This document shows, one piece after another, positions 8,811 to 16,137 of a stretch of 25,251 nucleotides of DNA. The notes under the pieces were generated by a model, which was not told where the DNA came from, did not search any database, and saw nothing but the letters and a program-made list of their open reading frames with translations. This DNA comes from a virus. Where the stretch lies: the IMG/VR virus record IMGVR_UViG_3300042887_002418, positions 1 through 25,251 of that record; one strand, given 5' to 3'. Both the position numbers and the translations under genes were made by a program. Numbering within the stretch: position 1 is the stretch's first letter; each line of letters begins with the position of its first letter.

Positions 8811-9172
8811 TTGATAATCCTCATCAGACGGTTAAGCACTGCATGTTCTTGCGCTACTGCAAGGTCATGATTGGCGTTCTGCATTTTGGCTATGACTTCG
8901 CCCCAATCAGCGAGCACTAAGTGCAACACCTCGTGAATTGCTAACTTCTCAACTTCATTGATAAACCCATAATCGCCATCGATGTTAATGGTCAGCCTGA
9001 TCGACGCATTCTTACTGACCGTGTTGTACTGCGTTTGTGCGGCCACGCCGCTACCGATCTGCTCATGGGTGATTGACAAGTGCCACTCAGTCAGGCCCAT
9101 CTTAGAGACCAGCCACTGCACCTTGGCAGCGAAATGCTTAAAGTCTGATGGTGTAAAGGTATGGGTTTTCAT
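8807..9172 (-). CDS. Phage zinc-metallopeptidase-like protein (HExxH)
   Basis: The protein has 121 residues from the ATG at 9172, preceded by AAAGGTGAG. A longer frame reaches 9313, but that extension overlaps the neighbouring gene and looks non-biological. The motif LAIHEVLHLVL gives H80-E81-x2-H84 in a helix, with further acidic and His residues (E109, H110) downstream. This resembles the small SprT/WLM-like metallopeptidase-fold proteins common in phages. Whether it cleaves protein is not shown. It overlaps the upstream gene by 35 bases and the remnant ORF by four. Confidence 0.65.
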   Translation of the reverse strand: MKTHTFTPSDFKHFAAKVQWLVSKMGLTEWHLSITHEQIGSGVAAQTQYNTVSKNASIRLTINIDGDYGFINEVEKLAIHEVLHLVLADWGEVIAKMQNANHDLAVAQEHAVLNRLMRIIK

Positions 9173-9386
9173 GTGTCTCACCTTTAATGACGTTGATTGC
9201 GTATGCGTAGTAATTATGGGAATCGTTTCGCTGTTGCAGTCGCTCAAGGATGTCAATGATCTGCTTCTCTTTCTCAGCAGCAACAAGGGCGGCGAAGCGT
9301 TCAAACGATTCAAGGTTTGCGCCCATGTATGAGACTGGGTTAAAACCAGCCTCTCGCGCCATCTTGATAATGTCGTCTCGTGTCAT
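9138..9386 (-). CDS. Accessory protein of the DDIIKMAREAGF family
   Basis: The protein has 82 residues: TRDDIIKMAREAGF, then FERFAALVAAEKEKQ, a short version of the family seen at 8083-8766 (second half) and 18647-18979. The rest (ILERLQQRNDSHNYYAYAINVIKGET) is unlike those paralogues. The start is supported by GAGAGG five bases upstream. The first half is probably a small helix-turn-helix-like or helical bundle, but no function is known. Confidence 0.65.
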   Translation of the reverse strand: MTRDDIIKMAREAGFNPVSYMGANLESFERFAALVAAEKEKQIIDILERLQQRNDSHNYYAYAINVIKGETHENPYLYTIRL

Positions 9387-9763
9387 TTCAACCTCTCCTT
9401 CAGTGCGTCTCTTAGTTCTCGATAAGCATCGTCGTTGCCACGCTGTGCCTCGTACTCCAAAGCATCTAAGGATTGCCTCAGCAGCTCTGTATCCTCGTTG
9501 TACCTGTCATCAAAAGCCTTCACCGTGTCCCAATCGGGCTTGAAGTCATTCATCCCAGTGCTTTTCTCGTAGTCCTCAAAGCACTCTGCGGAGTGAAGGT
9601 TTGGGTTGGTGCTTCCGCAGTTTCGCCCAGCGCATGGCTGCATAACTGTCTGAGAAAGGCCAGTCATTGCGCTTTCAATCGGGCCAACAGTTTTCTTATG
9701 CCGCAGCGATGAAATCGTATTAAAAACCATGTCTTTTTGATTCATGTTGTGGTCGCCGCTCAT
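9383..9763 (-). CDS. Hypothetical phage protein, MSGDHNM leader
   Basis: The protein has 126 residues. The leader MSGDHNMNQKD recurs almost unchanged (MSGDHNMHQKP) in the rightward accessory gene at 24101, although the rest differs, so the leader has been exchanged between genes. The middle has four Cys and His residues (PCAGRNCGSTNPNLHSAEC) that might bind a metal. The C-terminus is an acidic, then basic helix ending in KERLK. GGAG precedes the start by eight bases. Function unknown. Confidence 0.65.
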   Translation of the reverse strand: MSGDHNMNQKDMVFNTISSLRHKKTVGPIESAMTGLSQTVMQPCAGRNCGSTNPNLHSAECFEDYEKSTGMNDFKPDWDTVKAFDDRYNEDTELLRQSLDALEYEAQRGNDDAYRELRDALKERLK

Positions 9764-9766
9764 TTC

Positions 9767-10117
9767 TCATATCTCCAGCCGTTCAAGTAGGCTTTGCAGA
9801 TTCATCGACTCACGATTAACTTTCTGACTCGCCTCATAAAAAGCATTTGCAATCGGTGACATTGCTCCGGTTAGCTTCTCTTGATCGTGTGACTTGACAG
9901 GCATATCAACCAGCACAGGTTGAAGCCTATGCTCAAGCGTCTCGACGACAGAGCGTAGAAAATTTAGTTGGGTTTGCAACTCCATCATTTGCCTGTCAAT
10001 AACAGACCTGTACTGCTCTGATTCCTCAACCTGTTTAATTTGATTCTGCTTCATAGCGTAAGCCTCCTGTTTTGAACGGACAGACCATTTTTCGTACTCA
10101 TCCATAGACATGCTCAT
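9767..10117 (-). CDS. Coiled-coil hypothetical phage protein
   Basis: The protein has 116 residues and is almost entirely polar helix: a Gln/Glu/Lys-rich stretch from about residue 10 to 65 with heptad-like Leu and Met spacing (MELQTQLNFLRSVVETLEHRL), then a second helix at the C-terminus. There are no Cys residues, no membrane segment and no known catalytic motif. The ATG overlaps the preceding gene's stop (ATGA). It may be a small oligomerising protein, but no family was recognised. Confidence 0.65.
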   Translation of the reverse strand: MSMSMDEYEKWSVRSKQEAYAMKQNQIKQVEESEQYRSVIDRQMMELQTQLNFLRSVVETLEHRLQPVLVDMPVKSHDQEKLTGAMSPIANAFYEASQKVNRESMNLQSLLERLEI

Positions 10118-10365
10118 TGATTCTTCTCCTTCAGCTTGGCCTCGACGGCTTCAAGACGCTGAATGTCTGTACCGTAAAATGCCTCAACCAATTTTTCTTT
10201 TTCCTCATCAGTCAGCCCAACCCACTCTGTTGGTGCGCGGTACAAAGCCATACCAACAGGCAAAACAAGGGCAGGATCAATCGGTTTAATGACGCAATGT
10301 CCGTTATGAAACCCCGTTACATACGCCACGGGTTCTAAGCTTGGTCGTTGTCCAGAAGCTTCCAT
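10114..10365 (-). CDS. Accessory protein with the EPVAW...EWVGLT...EAKLKEKN module
   Basis: The protein has 83 residues from the ATG at 10365, chosen because AGGGGAAGA lies directly upstream; a longer frame to 10416 lacks such a site. It carries EPVAYVTG near residue 11, then ALYRAPTEWVGLTDEEKEKL, then VEAKLKEKNQ at the end. This is the shortest member of a family represented at least five times here (also 14051, 14617, 15655 and 24101). The order 'EPVAW, APxKREWVGLTDEE, EAKLKEKN' is shared throughout. The function is unknown. Confidence 0.7.
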   Translation of the reverse strand: MEASGQRPSLEPVAYVTGFHNGHCVIKPIDPALVLPVGMALYRAPTEWVGLTDEEKEKLVEAFYGTDIQRLEAVEAKLKEKNQ

Positions 10366-10589
10366 TCTTCCCCTCCCTTCACAATCTCCTTGGCGTATGC
10401 AAACCCGGCATCCCATCCCGCCCTGAATGCTTGACCATGAGATGAACGGGTGAATGTGAACCGATCAAATGAATGGCCTTCACCTACAGAAGACTTAGCC
10501 CACTTAACCCAATTATCAAAAGCCGGATGGTTTTCGGCAGGGCATTTCTTACCGACGCGGCATTCACCGTGGCATGGTGGGCAGCTCAT
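10335..10589 (-). CDS. Cys-cluster hypothetical protein (CPPC...CPAE)
   Basis: The protein has 84 residues. The N-terminal cluster CPPCHGECRVGKKCPA (C-x2-C-x3-C-x5-C) looks like a small metal-binding knuckle and recurs at the N-terminus of the 14051-14620 product on a different body. The remainder (AFRAGWDAGFAYAKEI) is a short helical domain of a type common in phage accessory proteins. It overlaps the 3' end of the gene upstream and the start of the next. No function assigned. Confidence 0.65.
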   Translation of the reverse strand: MSCPPCHGECRVGKKCPAENHPAFDNWVKWAKSSVGEGHSFDRFTFTRSSHGQAFRAGWDAGFAYAKEIVKGGEEWKLLDNDQA

Positions 10590-10782
10590 TTTTCCAATCT
10601 CCTATGATCTGATCAGGGTCGTTGGTACTTACCATGTGGTTGATTGCGTTGTAAGCCATCTTGATTTCTGTAATGGCTTCAAGGCATTGCTCCATGGCGG
10701 TCATGTAATTATTGTTCTGGCAAAGGTCATACACGTTTCTCATCAACTGATTTGCTTTGATCAAGTGGCCCGAATAATCCAT
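10564..10782 (-). CDS. Small helical hypothetical protein
   Basis: The protein has 72 residues from the ATG at 10782, which has AGGAG seven bases upstream. Earlier in-frame starts at 10803 and 10833 lack a ribosome site and lie deep in the upstream gene. The product is helical (MRNVYDLCQNNNYMTAMEQCLEAITEIKMAYNAI) with two Cys residues and no recognisable motif. It overlaps the RHH-like gene by 56 bases and the Cys-cluster gene by 26. Confidence 0.6.
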   Translation of the reverse strand: MDYSGHLIKANQLMRNVYDLCQNNNYMTAMEQCLEAITEIKMAYNAINHMVSTNDPDQIIGDWKNELPTMPR

Positions 10783-11059
10783 CAATATGCTCCTGTAGTT
10801 CATCACACATGAGATCACTAAGGGTCTTGCCAAATACAGTGATGGCCTTCCCCTTGGTGGATTTAGAAATAACCATCACGGCTTTCTCAAGTCCGCGCTG
10901 GTACCCCTCATGATAATCAAGCTGGGCTGCACCTATCGTATCGATCGCCTGCCTCACCAGCTCTGATGCCATGCCAGGTTTCTCACGCAGTTTCTCTACT
11001 TGATCCGGGCGCAGGTAGACCTGATAAGGAACTAGCTTTCGTTTGTACTTTGCTTCCAT
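10727..11059 (-). CDS. Ribbon-helix-helix-like DNA-binding protein
   Basis: The protein has 110 residues. The N-terminus (KRKLVPYQVYLRPDQVEKLREKPGMASELVRQAID) fits a ribbon-helix-helix fold: a short beta strand with alternating residues, then two helices, as in CopG/Arc-type repressors. The C-terminal 60 residues are of unknown fold. GGAG is eight bases before the start. Such small proteins often autoregulate their operon. No operator was identified next to this gene, and the assignment rests on the N-terminal pattern only. Confidence 0.6.
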   Translation of the reverse strand: MEAKYKRKLVPYQVYLRPDQVEKLREKPGMASELVRQAIDTIGAAQLDYHEGYQRGLEKAVMVISKSTKGKAITVFGKTLSDLMCDELQEHIDGLFGPLDQSKSVDEKRV

Positions 11060-11454
11060 TCTTCAAACTCCTTGCGCAAATCAATGAGTGCGCCTTGTGC
11101 TTCTGTGTTGGAAGCAAGCTCCGAGCGAGACTCGATATTCAGTGCCTCGCATATGGCACGGGCTGCGTCATCTTCTGAGTGAGAAAAGCACCAACCCGTA
11201 TCCACGCACCAGCGTTGAAACTCTGGATCTTTGGCCAGTATTCCTGCTGTCTGTACAAAGCTGCTGACCTTGGGTCTTACATAAGGCTGCTCATCTTCTC
11301 CAATCCGCACCATGGCCACGGCATAACGTGAGCCTACAAAGTCACGCACAAGGTCTTGGTTTAGATCATCTGGATGAATGGCCAGTGTCAGCATGAAACC
11401 TTCTTTGTTCTGACGAAGGGATACCTTGACGCATTCAAAGTTAATTGGATCCAC
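11032..11454 (-). CDS. Conserved-looking phage protein of unknown function (GTG start)
   Basis: The protein has 140 residues and begins at a GTG, with AAGGA seven bases upstream inside the preceding gene. The segment FMLTLAIHPDDLNQDLVRDFVGSRYAVAMVRIGEDEQP is a compact alpha/beta core of a type I recall from several phage replication or recombination clusters, where it is unannotated. A Trp/Cys-containing middle (EFQRWCVDTGWC) and a charged C-terminus follow. It overlaps the downstream RHH-like gene by 28 bases. Confidence 0.65.
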   Translation of the reverse strand: MDPINFECVKVSLRQNKEGFMLTLAIHPDDLNQDLVRDFVGSRYAVAMVRIGEDEQPYVRPKVSSFVQTAGILAKDPEFQRWCVDTGWCFSHSEDDAARAICEALNIESRSELASNTEAQGALIDLRKEFEEWKQSTNES

Positions 11455-11935
11455 GGAATATCCTTCCGATAAAAGATTTGATACGCTGGCCCAAGGAAGG
11501 CGCAGGATCTTCGCCTATACGCTTGATGTACTCATGCGTTGTTACCTCGAAGAACTCACCTGGGTTAGGTACTTGGGGGCCGATAGCGCCAAGCCCTGAA
11601 GCCGGTGCAATCAATGGCCAAACAATCCACATGGGACGCTTGAACTTGTTGCAAACATCGGTGAGAACCATGCCCTTGCGTACGGCAAGTCGTATCGATC
11701 GCTCCTCAGCGGATCCAATAAACCCTCTGCGCCATCCGCCAGGTGGCGAGAACATCTCTTTACAGTACTTGTAGATTGTCTTGTCAGAGATCTTCAACGC
11801 CACGGCCATTTCTTGCGGATGCCAGCCAAGGTTGTACAAGCCATATATCTCCTTCTTATCTTCCTCAGATACGAAGTAGTGATGTCTGTCGTATTTCTTA
11901 GGGCTACGACGGCGCCGCTTCTTGGGCGCTTCCAT
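11441..11935 (-). CDS. Helix-turn-helix DNA-binding protein
   Basis: The protein has 164 residues. A very basic N-terminus (PKKRRRRSPKKYDRHH) precedes a helix-turn-helix of the resolvase or RNA-polymerase-sigma-like kind (EIYGLYNLGWHPQEMAVALKISDKTIYKYCKEMF). A second possible HTH-like segment follows (RLAVRKGMVLTDVCNKFKRP). The C-terminus (SLGQRIKSFIGRIFRGSN) is amphipathic. The start overlaps the upstream stop as TGATG. It may regulate early transcription or act in replication. The promoter region at 17364 is one possible target, but nothing links them directly. Confidence 0.6.
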   Translation of the reverse strand: MEAPKKRRRRSPKKYDRHHYFVSEEDKKEIYGLYNLGWHPQEMAVALKISDKTIYKYCKEMFSPPGGWRRGFIGSAEERSIRLAVRKGMVLTDVCNKFKRPMWIVWPLIAPASGLGAIGPQVPNPGEFFEVTTHEYIKRIGEDPAPSLGQRIKSFIGRIFRGSN

Positions 11936-12216
11936 CAGAATGGAATATCCGAGTCGTCTATCGGAGCCGGCGGTGCTTTCTTGGCTTCATTCTGCTCCCA
12001 TCCTTGGCGGACCTTGCAGTTGTAGTACGGGCCGCTGCGCCCTTCCTTGGACCACATGGATAAAGAAATCTTTGGCGTCTCTCCACGCTTTACCTTATTC
12101 ATAATGTAAGCGCAAAGCTCTGCTGATAGCTCAACATCGCCACGGAAGTCGGGCGAACGATCAGTCTTGATCCGTGGGCTGAATAGGTTCGTTGAATCGT
12201 AGTATTTAGTTTCCAT
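11935..12216 (-). CDS. Small protein with an SSB-like acidic tail
   Basis: The protein has 93 residues from the ATG at 12216, with AAGGA eight bases upstream; an ATG at 12225 is too close to that site. The last residues, DDSDIPF, resemble the acidic DDDIPF tail by which single-strand DNA-binding proteins recruit partners. The body (SPDFRGDVELSAELCAYIMNKVKRGETPKISLSMW) could be a small beta-rich domain. It directly follows the ERF annealing gene, so a single-strand DNA-binding role is plausible, but the OB-fold is not evident by eye. Confidence 0.55.
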   Translation of the reverse strand: METKYYDSTNLFSPRIKTDRSPDFRGDVELSAELCAYIMNKVKRGETPKISLSMWSKEGRSGPYYNCKVRQGWEQNEAKKAPPAPIDDSDIPF

Positions 12217-12862
12217 TAATCGCATCCTTACGTGCTTTGAACTTAGCTAACAGGTCCACGTACAATGACTCATCGTGGGCCTTGATCTTTGCTACCGTCT
12301 CTTTGTTGTCCTTCCAGAACGCATTTAGTTCAGCCTCAGTATTCGCTGTGGGCAAAAACTGAATGAACATATTCATAGCAAAATCAACAACTTCCGCCAT
12401 ACCTTTAACAGGTTCTTTAGGTTTAGGCTCAGGCTTTGGTTCAGGTGCAGGCTGCGGCGGGGTAGCGGAAACAGTGCCACGTGGCACTGTTTTCACAGCC
12501 GCATTACCGTCATCATCTTCTGGAGCAATACCGCAAGCCGCCATGAGTGAGTACCTGCGTGCGTACGTCAATGCCGAACCGTAGCCCTGAGCATCATGCT
12601 TAGCTGCTGGAACATGAAGCTTGCCGGCGGATAACAGTTCGCCTGATGTGTGAACAAAGACAGTCTCGACTGTCACGCCGTCTTGACACTCATGCGTCAT
12701 TTGCATCAATGCGATACCGTTGTCATTCAGCGCATCAATCACTGCTTCAACGCACGTGGCAAGGTCTGCATACTTGGACCGGAAGTGTGGGTTGTTACTT
12801 TGTTTTAGTGCGGGACTGAATCCCTTTTGTGCTTTAACTAATGCTTCCGCTATCTGCTTCAA
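12206..12862 (-). CDS. erf: ERF-family single-strand annealing protein (TTG start)
   Basis: The protein has 218 residues. The ERF signature is clear: ALVKAQKGFSPALKQSNNPHFRSKYADLATC, TVETVFVHTSGELLSAG, and YGSALTYARRYSLMAACGIAPEDDDGNA. ERF proteins pair complementary single strands in phage recombination and genome circularisation, usually with an exonuclease. The start is TTG with AGGAG six bases upstream; no ATG is available. Residues about 130-155 are a Pro/Glu/Lys linker that also contains a 24-bp perfect palindrome. It overlaps the PD-(D/E)XK nuclease gene upstream by 29 bases, a natural functional pair. Confidence 0.9.
   Translation of the reverse strand: MKQIAEALVKAQKGFSPALKQSNNPHFRSKYADLATCVEAVIDALNDNGIALMQMTHECQDGVTVETVFVHTSGELLSAGKLHVPAAKHDAQGYGSALTYARRYSLMAACGIAPEDDDGNAAVKTVPRGTVSATPPQPAPEPKPEPKPKEPVKGMAEVVDFAMNMFIQFLPTANTEAELNAFWKDNKETVAKIKAHDESLYVDLLAKFKARKDAINGN
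12469..12492. repeat. GCCACGTGGC palindrome, copy 2 (in erf), perfect 24 bp
   Basis: Every base from 12469 to 12492 pairs with its partner about the centre 12480/12481. It encodes TVPRGTV in the linker of the ERF protein, in the same reading phase as the other copies. The bases flanking the core differ from copies 1 and 3 on both arms together. Confidence 0.8.
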
Positions 12863-13703
12863 TTGCTTCTCCTAGTTGTCTACCAAAATCACAGTACTGC
12901 CTTACATCACAAAAACTTGTACATCTTGTATTGGCTCCGGGACGGTGAACGATTTCCTGTCCGGGCTTTACTGCGTCCTTTGCCTCTTGCTCTAGCAGGA
13001 ATACCTTCAGTGCTCGCTTGGCGCCAGGCTTCATGATGGCCCATGCTTCAGGCTTGGCCCATCGTTCGTCTGGTGTGCACAGTGGCGGATCATCCATGAC
13101 TGTGGCGGCATGAAGTGCGATACGGCTTTTGATAAAAGCTTCTTGCTCTTCAAAGGTCCACAGGGGTACATCGATCTGTACGATCGGCGCTTCTGGATAG
13201 TCCGCCTGGCGGCCTACGTTCCTGCGAGCCCAGTCTCTTACGATCGCATTGATCTTCAAGCCAACGACGTTATGACCATGGGCACGGGCGAGATAGGCGT
13301 AGCAGTTCAGTTGGTATTCCCATTCGATCTTACCTTGCATGACTGCAAAACTGCTCGTAACTTTCCAGTCCTCGATGATCCGTCCATGGGGCGTGACAAC
13401 TTGGCGGTCGATCGCACCAGAGATCTTCCAGCCGTTGATCTCTTTGAAGTAGCGCTGCTCAGTGATCACGTCTTCTTCTGAGAATTTATCGAGGATGTGA
13501 TGCACGGCTGTACCGAATAGACTGAAGACAGTATCTGATACGTCTTGTTCCATCTCATCGAAGTGCTTGTGCTTGAGTGCCACGACCCGCGGGCTGTCGA
13601 TAAGCTCTGTGACAGATAGCTTGGCATCGCCTTTGGAGTAATTCTTGTTGCGTGCAAAGCGCAGCAGAACATCCGGCAGGTTGTATTTGTTAGTGATGTT
13701 CAT
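12834..13703 (-). CDS. PD-(D/E)XK nuclease (RecB/Cas4-like), partner of ERF
   Basis: The protein has 289 residues with core motifs in order: GTAVHHILD (H68/H69), GAIDR (D99), EDWK (acid at 111-112, K114), and QLNCYAYL (Q131), the pattern of RecB-type exonucleases. Near the C-terminus, C261, C265 and C271 could be part of an iron-sulphur cluster as in Cas4/AddB relatives, with a fourth Cys not certain. It precedes ERF in the operon with overlap, suggesting it resects DNA ends for the annealing protein. Cas4 proper is an alternative name, but there are no cas genes here. Confidence 0.8.
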   Translation of the reverse strand: MNITNKYNLPDVLLRFARNKNYSKGDAKLSVTELIDSPRVVALKHKHFDEMEQDVSDTVFSLFGTAVHHILDKFSEEDVITEQRYFKEINGWKISGAIDRQVVTPHGRIIEDWKVTSSFAVMQGKIEWEYQLNCYAYLARAHGHNVVGLKINAIVRDWARRNVGRQADYPEAPIVQIDVPLWTFEEQEAFIKSRIALHAATVMDDPPLCTPDERWAKPEAWAIMKPGAKRALKVFLLEQEAKDAVKPGQEIVHRPGANTRCTSFCDVRQYCDFGRQLGEAIEADSGSIS

Positions 13704-13846
13704 GGCTTACTCTCTTCAAACTTCTCCATAGCCGCCTGTAAAAGTTGTAGTACTTCTGGGTTAGGTTCCTCAAGGTAGCGGTGAATCCAGAACATAACGT
13801 CCTCCGCTGCGAGGATGGCTTCGTATAACCAACGTTCATGGTTCAT
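13700..13846 (-). CDS. 48-residue hypothetical protein
   Basis: This short frame fills the gap between two larger genes exactly. Its ATG at 13846 overlaps the upstream stop as ATGA, and its TGA overlaps the nuclease ATG the same way. The product starts NHERWLYEAILAAEDVMFW and is a single acidic amphipathic helix region with several Trp and aromatic residues. Double coupling and the absence of any other frame argue that it is real. No family recognised. Confidence 0.65.
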   Translation of the reverse strand: MNHERWLYEAILAAEDVMFWIHRYLEEPNPEVLQLLQAAMEKFEESKP

Positions 13847-14058
13847 CGCTCTCTCCGTTTAATCATCTCGTCCGCCACAAGGTATGCAATATCTGCAAAA
13901 GCAACCTCTGGCTTTTGACTTGGTACCTGGCCCCACTTGCCTGAAAAGATGCCGGTGATTACAGCCGCGGCGAAGTAATCTCTAAGGTGCATCCCTGCTG
14001 TATTTGGCTCATGCAGATGTCCTACGTCATGTGGGAATGCGTATTTTGTTTTAGCCAT
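13843..14058 (-). CDS. Small accessory protein of the GMxLRDYFAA family
   Basis: The protein has 71 residues. GMHLRDYFAAAVITGIF, then AYLVADEMIKRRER, is the same layout as the product at 15455-15658 (GMTLRDYFAAKAMQGLF, YLMADAMLKAREA), so the two are paralogues. This type is frequent in phage accessory clusters and has no known function. It overlaps the upstream gene by eight bases and the 48-residue gene by four. Confidence 0.7.
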   Translation of the reverse strand: MAKTKYAFPHDVGHLHEPNTAGMHLRDYFAAAVITGIFSGKWGQVPSQKPEVAFADIAYLVADEMIKRRER

Positions 14059-14620
14059 GATTCTTTTCCTTCAAGGCTTGTTCAATGGCTTTTGCAAAGG
14101 CAAGCACACCATAATTCTTACCACCATCGTAGAGATTTGTATCTGCTAGCTCAAACACATCATCATCCGTCAGCCCAACCCATTCACGCTTTCGTGGTGC
14201 ATGAACCATCTGCTCACCGTCCCACACAGCACCGCAGACGCAGGTCAAGTCACGCTTAGGTGGTGCAGCATAGAGTGGTGTAACGCCAGGATCGTCAAAC
14301 ACTGGCCCGTATTCAATTTGCTCACACTCACCATCTTCATTGACAAACATCCACGCTACAGGCTCTTGTTTCTCTGTCTTTGCAACCGCCTGCCGCAAAT
14401 CGTTGATCGCTTCCTCTGCAACCTTTTGCGGATAGACCGTAATCATTGGCCCTCCATCTTTAGGCTTTCTGACCTGCCATTTAGCTAACGGGTCTAGAAA
14501 CCTCTCAATAATTTCTAATGCGGTTAAAGCTCGTTTCATTGCTTCAGCATGTCCTTGCTTATTAGCCGGACAGTCTCTACCTTGATTGCATTTCTGATTG
14601 CATGGTGGACAAGTGCTCAT
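14051..14620 (-). CDS. Accessory protein: Cys knuckle plus EPVAW/KREWVGLT module
   Basis: The protein has 189 residues and combines two modules. The N-terminus CPPCNQKCNQGRDCPAN (C-x2-C-x3-C-x5-C) matches that of the 10335-10589 protein. The rest carries the repeated family order: QEPVAWMFVNEDGE, PLYAAPPKR, RKREWVGLTDDDV and FAKAIEQALKEKNHG. An inserted CVCGAVW adds two Cys residues. ATGA coupling sets the start. The combination shows cassette shuffling between neighbouring genes. No enzymatic role visible. Confidence 0.7.
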   Translation of the reverse strand: MSTCPPCNQKCNQGRDCPANKQGHAEAMKRALTALEIIERFLDPLAKWQVRKPKDGGPMITVYPQKVAEEAINDLRQAVAKTEKQEPVAWMFVNEDGECEQIEYGPVFDDPGVTPLYAAPPKRDLTCVCGAVWDGEQMVHAPRKREWVGLTDDDVFELADTNLYDGGKNYGVLAFAKAIEQALKEKNHG

Positions 14621-15093
14621 TGATTTTTCTCCTTGAGTTTGGCTTCGATAGCTTCCGCAAAATCCTCCACGTTCTGATGTTCATAGCAGATGTGAAACTC
14701 CACAGCACTGCCACTCTTTGCTTTGTTGCATTTCCAAATTTCATCTGCCGTCAGCCCAACCCATTCACGTTTTGTTGGTGCGGTGTAGAGGGGCACTGTG
14801 TGGTGCAGGTCAGGACCTGTCCGCACTTTCATGTCAAAGTTTTGCAGGTCGAATGAATTGGCCCACGCCACCGGCTCTTCCTTGTAAATGGTTGCTGGGT
14901 CAATCCGCTTGCCATCAAGCATCACCCCCGTACCGCCCACGATTGCGTCCTTCATGGCCTGCTCTGTCTCCAGTGCTTGGCGCAGGATGGTGATGGCTTC
15001 ACCGTAGTAATTTTCATTGCCCGTTTCAGTCAACATCTCTGCGCTTGCATCCTCCAGAACCTCTATCGCTTCTTCAATGGCTTCTCTGCTCAT
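14617..15093 (-). CDS. Accessory protein, MSREAI...KREWVGLT...EAKLKEKN family
   Basis: The protein has 158 residues from the ATG at 15093, which overlaps the upstream stop; a frame to 15123 is less likely. It has the full family layout: MSREAIEEAIEVLE helix, YGEAITILRQALETEQ, EEPVAW, PLYTAPTKREWVGLTADEIW and FAEAIEAKLKEKNQ. It is closest in layout to the 15655-16137 product. The conserved TAPxKREWVGLT is probably a turn before a C-terminal helix pair. Function unknown. Confidence 0.7.
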   Translation of the reverse strand: MSREAIEEAIEVLEDASAEMLTETGNENYYGEAITILRQALETEQAMKDAIVGGTGVMLDGKRIDPATIYKEEPVAWANSFDLQNFDMKVRTGPDLHHTVPLYTAPTKREWVGLTADEIWKCNKAKSGSAVEFHICYEHQNVEDFAEAIEAKLKEKNQ

Positions 15094-15458
15094 TTTTTCC
15101 TCCGCTCTGTTTCCACTGTGCATTCGGCCTCGTAATCAAGTACATCCTGCAATCTGTAACGGATCAGTCCGCCAATCTTCAGATACCGCATGCCCTGCTT
15201 AAGCGATCGGTCACGCTCAAGCGTCGCCCCACTAATTCCCCATCGTCGTTCAAGATCTTCCTGAGTTAAAAATTGCTGCTTAGCTAAATCGATTGCCGCG
15301 TTTTGCATCTCAAACAAACGCTGCTTCAACGACTCAATTTCTGCCTTTGCAGCTTGTAACGGCGTCGGCTCGGGTGGTTTAAGGTTTCCCTCCTCATCAA
15401 ACCGGTGAGGCATACATGTCGGGCATTGTTGCCAGTGTTCGCATTTGCATTGCTTCAT
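15090..15458 (-). CDS. Helix-turn-helix protein with an N-terminal Cys cluster
   Basis: The protein has 122 residues. The N-terminus CKCEHWQQCPTCMPHRF has four Cys and two His residues, suggesting a zinc knuckle. A predicted coiled coil follows (LQAAKAEIESLKQRLFEMQ). The C-terminal third (FLTQEDLERRWGISGATLERDRSLKQGMRYLKIGGLIRYRLQDVLDYE) matches the excisionase/MerR-like HTH_17 layout that binds DNA. In phages such proteins act as excisionases or small regulators. No integrase is in the window. ATGA overlaps bind it to both neighbours. Confidence 0.7.
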   Translation of the reverse strand: MKQCKCEHWQQCPTCMPHRFDEEGNLKPPEPTPLQAAKAEIESLKQRLFEMQNAAIDLAKQQFLTQEDLERRWGISGATLERDRSLKQGMRYLKIGGLIRYRLQDVLDYEAECTVETERRKK

Positions 15459-15658
15459 GCTTCTCTCGCTTTCAGCATGGCATCGGCCATCAAATACGAC
15501 GCCTTTGCGGTGACGTGTGCGGTATGCTCATCGTGCGCTTTTCCGCAACTAAACAGACCTTGCATCGCCTTAGCTGCAAAGTAATCACGCAGGGTCATGC
15601 CTGTGTAGCCTGTTGCTGCGAACAGCGGAAACGCTGGCCCACCTGTTTCTTTGTTCAT
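15455..15658 (-). CDS. Small accessory protein of the GMTLRDYFAAKAMQGL family
   Basis: The protein has 67 residues from the ATG at 15658 (ATGA with the upstream stop); the longer frame to 15691 is not needed. GGPAFPLFAATGYTGMTLRDYFAAKAMQGLF and YLMADAMLKAREA are the hallmarks of a very common small phage protein of unknown function. Its divergent paralogue lies at 13843-14058. Confidence 0.75.
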   Translation of the reverse strand: MNKETGGPAFPLFAATGYTGMTLRDYFAAKAMQGLFSCGKAHDEHTAHVTAKASYLMADAMLKAREA

Positions 15659-16137
15659 GTGTTCTTCTCCTTTAGCTTGGCTTCTGCCCACGCAACGACC
15701 GCTTCAAAAGCTTCTTTTTCTGCCCAGCCCCGACGGCCATACAAAGCAGGCAAAACTTCCTGTGGTCCTTGTGCAATCTCCTCATCCGTTAGCCCAACCC
15801 ATTCACGCTTAGGTGGTTTGCTTGAAATACAAGTGACTGTATAGGCTCTGCCGCATTGACACCGCCATGCCGTAGGCCCTGGATCATGCCGCCCCACTGG
15901 CTCTTGAGGTTGTCGCAGTACGGTGATGGCGCTAGCACGGAAGTGATTAAAACCTGTACCTTTACCGGGCGATACTGCGGTCTTTTGCTCTGTCTCCAGT
16001 GCTTGGCGCAGGACGGTGATGGCCTTGTGTGCCTCTCCACGGACTTCACTGTCTCTCAAAGTGCTTGGCGTTCGCGTGAAATTCCCAGTCACACTCTCCA
16101 ACGCCTCAAGCGCCATCTGCATAGCTTCTCTGCTCAT
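15655..16137 (-). CDS. Accessory protein, MSREAM...KREWVGLT...AEAKLKEKN family
   Basis: The protein has 160 residues: MSREAMQMALEALESV helix, AITVLRQALETEQ, a second AITVLRQPQEPVG (an internal duplication of the TVLRQ segment), a CQCGRAY pair, PPKREWVGLTDEEIA and AWAEAKLKEKNT. It is one of at least five family members in the window. The duplicated AITVLRQ piece suggests that slippage or unequal recombination lengthened it. No function known. Confidence 0.7.
   Translation of the reverse strand: MSREAMQMALEALESVTGNFTRTPSTLRDSEVRGEAHKAITVLRQALETEQKTAVSPGKGTGFNHFRASAITVLRQPQEPVGRHDPGPTAWRCQCGRAYTVTCISSKPPKREWVGLTDEEIAQGPQEVLPALYGRRGWAEKEAFEAVVAWAEAKLKEKNT

Noticed and set aside
8807-9313. Longer start (168 residues) for the metallopeptidase-like protein
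   Set aside because: The extra 47 residues overlap the neighbouring accessory gene, look random, and a good ribosome site precedes the internal ATG at 9172.
11730-11755. Further copies of the palindrome (CGCCAGGTGGCG-like)
   Set aside because: The core is CCAGGTGG rather than CCACGTGG and the outer bases do not pair; also explained by common Pro-Gly codons.
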